Source: an uncultured Clostridia bacterium
Lineage (GTDB): Bacteria; Bacillota; Clostridia; UBA1381; UMGS1253
Direction of reading: 5' to 3'
Assembly: GCA_937892135.1 (NCBI GenBank)
Contig: CALAUK010000195.1
Coordinates: forward strand, 1-16,172
DNA: 16,172 bases
Shown here: one piece after another, positions 13,675 through 16,172 of the stretch
Layout of the letters: each line of letters begins with the position of its first letter
Position numbering within the stretch: the stretch's first letter is position 1
Notes under the pieces: generated by a model
Told to the model about the DNA's origin: nothing
Databases searched by the model: none
What the model saw: only the letters and a program-made list of their open reading frames with translations
Position numbers and translations under genes: made by a program

Positions 13675-13706
13675 CCTCTCACACGGCATAATTTATAGGT
13701 GAGGGG
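13675..13706 (+). promoter_or_regulatory. Hairpin that could mask the yunB ribosome binding site; CATAATTTA in the loop
   Basis: CCTCTCAC (13675-13682) can pair with GTGAGGGG (13699-13706) with one T-G wobble and a 16-base loop. The 3' arm contains the first half of the GGGGAGGG ribosome binding site (13703-13710), so folding would hide it. No T tract follows, so it is not an ordinary terminator. The loop contains CATAATTTA (13687-13695), which fits the CATA-N3-TA pattern of mother-cell sporulation promoters (sigma-E or sigma-K). The -35 side is not convincing (AACC at 13667-13670), and a start from there would leave only a short leader without the hairpin. Confidence 0.4.
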
Positions 13707-13716
13707 AGGGATTTTC

Positions 13717-14394
13717 TTGAGGCTTGGACTTTCTTCGAGAATAAGACGAAAAAGGAAAAGAAAAATAAGATACCCAAGAGAAAGCGTGATAAGAATAAGG
13801 CTTTGGGTATCTTTTTTATTGCTTTTTCTTGTTTTATCAGTTTCAGTGTGGTTTTTACTTTTAATGCGCCCCGTAGTTTTGGAGGTTGCCGAGGATATGG
13901 CGGGCGATGTTATGGTAAATGTTATAAATAAAGCGGTCTATGAAGAGATAGAGCAAAACAGTGAAATGTATAAAGACCTTGTAAAATACGAAAAAGACGA
14001 AGAGGGCAAGGTAAATTTGGTAAACACCGACACAATAAAGATAAATGCCTTAAAATCCCGAATAATAAGCCGTGTGTGCGATAAAATTAATGATTATGAT
14101 GTTGTCACGGTCGAAGTGCCGATAGGAGCGGCTCTCCATTTAGACCTCTTTTACACCTTAGGCCCTAAGATAAAATTTAATATGATTTCAACGGGCTTTG
14201 TTGATGCAGACTTTGTAAGTGAATTTATTGACGCCGGTATAAATCAGACGAACCACATAATAAATGTTTTGGTTGAAGCTGAGTTTGGCGTTGTCGGAAA
14301 AATGGGGCACAGGGCGATGAAAGTTAAAACAAATATCCCCGTTTCGCACTCTGTAATAGTGGGCGATGTGCCGAAGGGCCTTGTTACATATTAA
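13717..14394 (+). CDS. yunB: Sporulation protein YunB
   Basis: A 225-residue membrane-anchored protein of the YunB family, in Bacillus made in the mother cell under sigma-E; its molecular role is unknown. It has a very basic N terminus (RIRRKRKRKIR, residues 8-18), one membrane segment at about 29-50, and an extracytoplasmic domain. Family signatures are VPIGAALHLDLFYTLGPKIKF (133-154, cited by position), STGFVDADFVSEFIDAGINQT (158-178) and NIPVSHSVIVGDVPKGLV near the end. I choose the TTG at 13717: GGGGAGGG at 13703-13710 sits six bases upstream. The alternative GTG at 13699 lies before that site and has none of its own. It marks the organism as a probable spore former. Confidence 0.92.
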   Translation: MRLGLSSRIRRKRKRKIRYPRESVIRIRLWVSFLLLFLVLSVSVWFLLLMRPVVLEVAEDMAGDVMVNVINKAVYEEIEQNSEMYKDLVKYEKDEEGKVNLVNTDTIKINALKSRIISRVCDKINDYDVVTVEVPIGAALHLDLFYTLGPKIKFNMISTGFVDADFVSEFIDAGINQTNHIINVLVEAEFGVVGKMGHRAMKVKTNIPVSHSVIVGDVPKGLVTY

Positions 14395-14420
14395 AAAAAT
14401 GTGAATATATCTAAAAACAG

Positions 14421-14449
14421 TTGAGTTTATAAATTTTTTATGTTACAAT
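14421..14449 (+). promoter_or_regulatory. Sigma-A promoter of the clpE-like gene
   Basis: TTGAGT (14421-14426), a 17-base spacer and TACAAT (14444-14449) with TG at 14441-14442 as an extended -10. The predicted start near 14456 leaves a leader of about 26 bases, with GAGGT at 14471-14475 as the ribosome binding site. I looked for a CtsR-type heptamer repeat (GGTCAAA) and a CIRCE element around it and found neither, so heat-shock control by these regulators is not supported here. Confidence 0.8.
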
Positions 14450-14481
14450 GGATAAGATACTAAAATAAATGAGGTAGATTT

Positions 14482-16172
14482 ATGCTTTGCAGTAAATGTC
14501 AGAAGAATATAGCAGTTGTTTTTATAACTAAATTAGAGGGCGAAAAGCAGTCAAACGAGGGGCTTTGTCTTAAATGTGCAAAGGCTATGGGAATTGCGCC
14601 GTTAGACCAGTTTATGGACCAGATGGGCATAAACGAGGAGGACTTAGAGAGCTTAAACGACGAGCTTGGTGCAGTTATGGACGAAATGGATATGGATGCT
14701 CTTGAGGGCGAAACAGGCAAAAATCCTATGGCATTTTTATCTAAAATGTTTGGCGGAAACCAGCAAAACGCTTCTTCTCCCGATAAAAAAGAAACTAAAG
14801 ACAAAAAAGAAGATAAAAAAGAGAAAAAATCAAAAAAGAAAAAGGCTCTTGATGTGTACGGCTTAAACCTTACTTTAAAAGCCGCATCAGGCGAGATAGA
14901 CAGGGTTATTGGAAGAGAAGCAGAAATTGACAGAGTTGTTTCAATTTTAAACCGCAGAACAAAAAACAACCCCGTCTTATTAGGCGAGCCGGGCGTTGGT
15001 AAAACTGCAATAGCCGAGGGCCTTGCTATGCGCATTTATGAAAAAAAGGTGCCGGCAAAGCTTTTTGACTGTGAGGTTTATTTATTAGACTTTACCGCAC
15101 TTGTTGCAGGAACTCAGTTTCGAGGTCAGTTTGAATCAAGGCTTAAGAGCATAATAGAAGAGGTAAAGGCGCTAGGAAATGTAATTTTGGTTATAGATGA
15201 GCTTCATAATATAGTAGGCGCAGGCGATGCGGACGGCGCAATGAGCGCTGCAAACATATTAAAGCCCGCCCTTGCACGAGGCGAAATTCAGATTATCGGC
15301 GCAACAACTCTTTCGGAGTATAGAAAGCATATTGAAAAAGATTCCGCTCTTGAGAGGCGTTTTCAGTCGGTAATTGTTGACGAGCCGTCTGTTGAGGACA
15401 GCATTGAAATTCTAAAGGGAATTAAAGAGTACTACGAAAATTATCATCATGTTATTATAACAGACGAGATTATAGAGTTCGCAACAAAGCTTTCAGAAAG
15501 ATATATTTCAGACCGCTTCCTGCCCGATAAGGCTATTGACGTAATAGATGAGGCAGGCTCGCGCGCTAATCTTAAAAACAAGGCTCTTATCGAGGTAAGC
15601 AGTCTTAAAAAAGAGCTTGAAGAGATACTTGAGGCAGAAGAAGCCTTTAATGAAAAGGAAAAGGGCGAAGAGCCTGATATGGAGTATTACCAGAAAAATG
15701 CCGAGCTTAAGGCAGAGGAAATAAGAATAAGAGAAAAGCTTGAACAGAGGCAAAATAACCTTGAAAAAACTGAAATAACAAAAGACGATATCGCAACAGT
15801 TATTGAAGCGTGGACAAAAATTCCCGTTTCGCGTATAACAGAGATGGAATCGGAGAAACTTCTTAATATGGAAGAGCGTATCCACGAAAGAATTATAGGT
15901 CAGAATCACGCGGTTGAGAGCGTGTGCCGTGCAGTTCGCAGAAGAAGAGTCGCAATCTCTAAAAAGGCAAGGCCTGTATCATTTATCTTTGTTGGACCTA
16001 CGGGCGTTGGTAAAACAGAGCTTGTTAAGGCGCTTTCTTATGTTATGTTTGACACCGAAGAGGCAATTATCCGCTTTGATATGAGTGAGTTTTCAGAAAA
16101 GCACTCCGTTGCAAAGCTTATAGGCGCGCCTCCCGGATATGTAGGCTATGACGATGCAGGTCAGCTTACAGA
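14482..16172 (+). CDS. clpE: ClpE-like AAA+ unfoldase (Clp protease ATP-binding subunit), 3' end outside window
   Basis: Hsp100-family ATPase that unfolds proteins, normally for degradation with ClpP. The open frame gives 563 residues and continues past the right edge. The N terminus has a C4 zinc finger (C3, C6, C29, C32) in place of the two Clp-N repeats of ClpC, which is the mark of ClpE. Next come an acidic helix (about 50-76) and a Lys/Glu-rich linker (100-121). The first AAA+ domain has Walker A GEPGVGKT (168-175), Walker B VILVIDE (234-240) and the arginine-finger region ALERRF (289-294). A charged coiled-coil insert spans about 365-430, then the second domain with Walker A GPTGVGKT (505-512) and pore loop GYVG (552-555). 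The start follows GAGGT, and the gene has its own promoter. ClpC is the main alternative but lacks this zinc finger. Confidence 0.93.
   Translation, partial: MLCSKCQKNIAVVFITKLEGEKQSNEGLCLKCAKAMGIAPLDQFMDQMGINEEDLESLNDELGAVMDEMDMDALEGETGKNPMAFLSKMFGGNQQNASSPDKKETKDKKEDKKEKKSKKKKALDVYGLNLTLKAASGEIDRVIGREAEIDRVVSILNRRTKNNPVLLGEPGVGKTAIAEGLAMRIYEKKVPAKLFDCEVYLLDFTALVAGTQFRGQFESRLKSIIEEVKALGNVILVIDELHNIVGAGDADGAMSAANILKPALARGEIQIIGATTLSEYRKHIEKDSALERRFQSVIVDEPSVEDSIEILKGIKEYYENYHHVIITDEIIEFATKLSERYISDRFLPDKAIDVIDEAGSRANLKNKALIEVSSLKKELEEILEAEEAFNEKEKGEEPDMEYYQKNAELKAEEIRIREKLEQRQNNLEKTEITKDDIATVIEAWTKIPVSRITEMESEKLLNMEERIHERIIGQNHAVESVCRAVRRRRVAISKKARPVSFIFVGPTGVGKTELVKALSYVMFDTEEAIIRFDMSEFSEKHSVAKLIGAPPGYVGYDDAGQLT

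Noticed and set aside
14395..14481. CtsR box or CIRCE element before the ClpE-like gene
   Set aside because: No GGTCAAA tandem heptamers and no TTAGCACTC/GAGTGCTAA inverted repeat could be found.
14499..15035. Minus-strand open frame of 178 residues opposite the ClpE-like gene
   Set aside because: It is the antisense of a conserved zinc-finger and AAA+ coding region; the serine/phenylalanine-rich composition reflects that.
1..16172. CRISPR, prophage, transposon, toxin-antitoxin or defence island
   Set aside because: No direct repeat arrays, no integrase or transposase reading frames and no small toxin-like gene pairs; gene content is core and codon use is uniform.

Overview
The window comes from an AT-rich, spore-forming Firmicute, most likely a clostridium. 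The evidence is a Clostridia-type DUF4364 gene, the sporulation gene yunB, a SepF/YggT/YlmH/DivIVA division cluster, purine-rich Gram-positive ribosome binding sites (AGGAG/GGAGG), and heavy use of TTA/CTT leucine and AGA arginine codons. Base and codon use look uniform throughout. I see no insertion sequence, phage gene, CRISPR array, tRNA or rRNA. No gene-free stretch reaches 300 bases; the longest is 131 bases, just before the aminotransferase.

Layout, left to right. (1) Positions 1-9133 on the plus strand hold a dense, probably co-transcribed run: the 3' end of an unidentified gene, glycerate kinase, the rRNA pseudouridine synthase RsuA, a YgjV-type membrane protein, a membrane-anchored HlyD-like protein, YggS (PLP homeostasis), SepF, YggT, YlmH and DivIVA. 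A hairpin then separates aroB, lspA and an RluD-type pseudouridine synthase. Several of these genes overlap or nearly touch. A strong palindromic terminator closes the run at 9119-9146. (2) A DUF4364 winged-helix gene on the minus strand converges on that terminator. It is transcribed divergently from rnhB-yraN through a 94-base intergenic region with an extended -10 element facing each way. (3) Next come a secreted protein of unknown function, a class I aminotransferase with a clear promoter and terminator, a flavodoxin-fold reductase with four cysteines, and yunB, which starts at TTG. (4) The window ends inside a ClpE-like AAA+ unfoldase (N-terminal C4 zinc finger, both Walker A motifs present) that has its own promoter.

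Functionally this is mostly core cell biology. YggS, SepF, YggT, YlmH and DivIVA form the conserved division neighbourhood downstream of ftsZ in many Gram-positives. LspA and the RluD-type enzyme usually follow it, but here aroB sits where ileS is common. I did not find a convincing undescribed defence or mobile system. The best candidates for a second look are the orphan HlyD-like protein in the division cluster, the secreted unknown protein, the altered membrane-contact motif of DivIVA, the charged linker of the ClpE-like protein, and a hairpin that would mask the yunB ribosome binding site.
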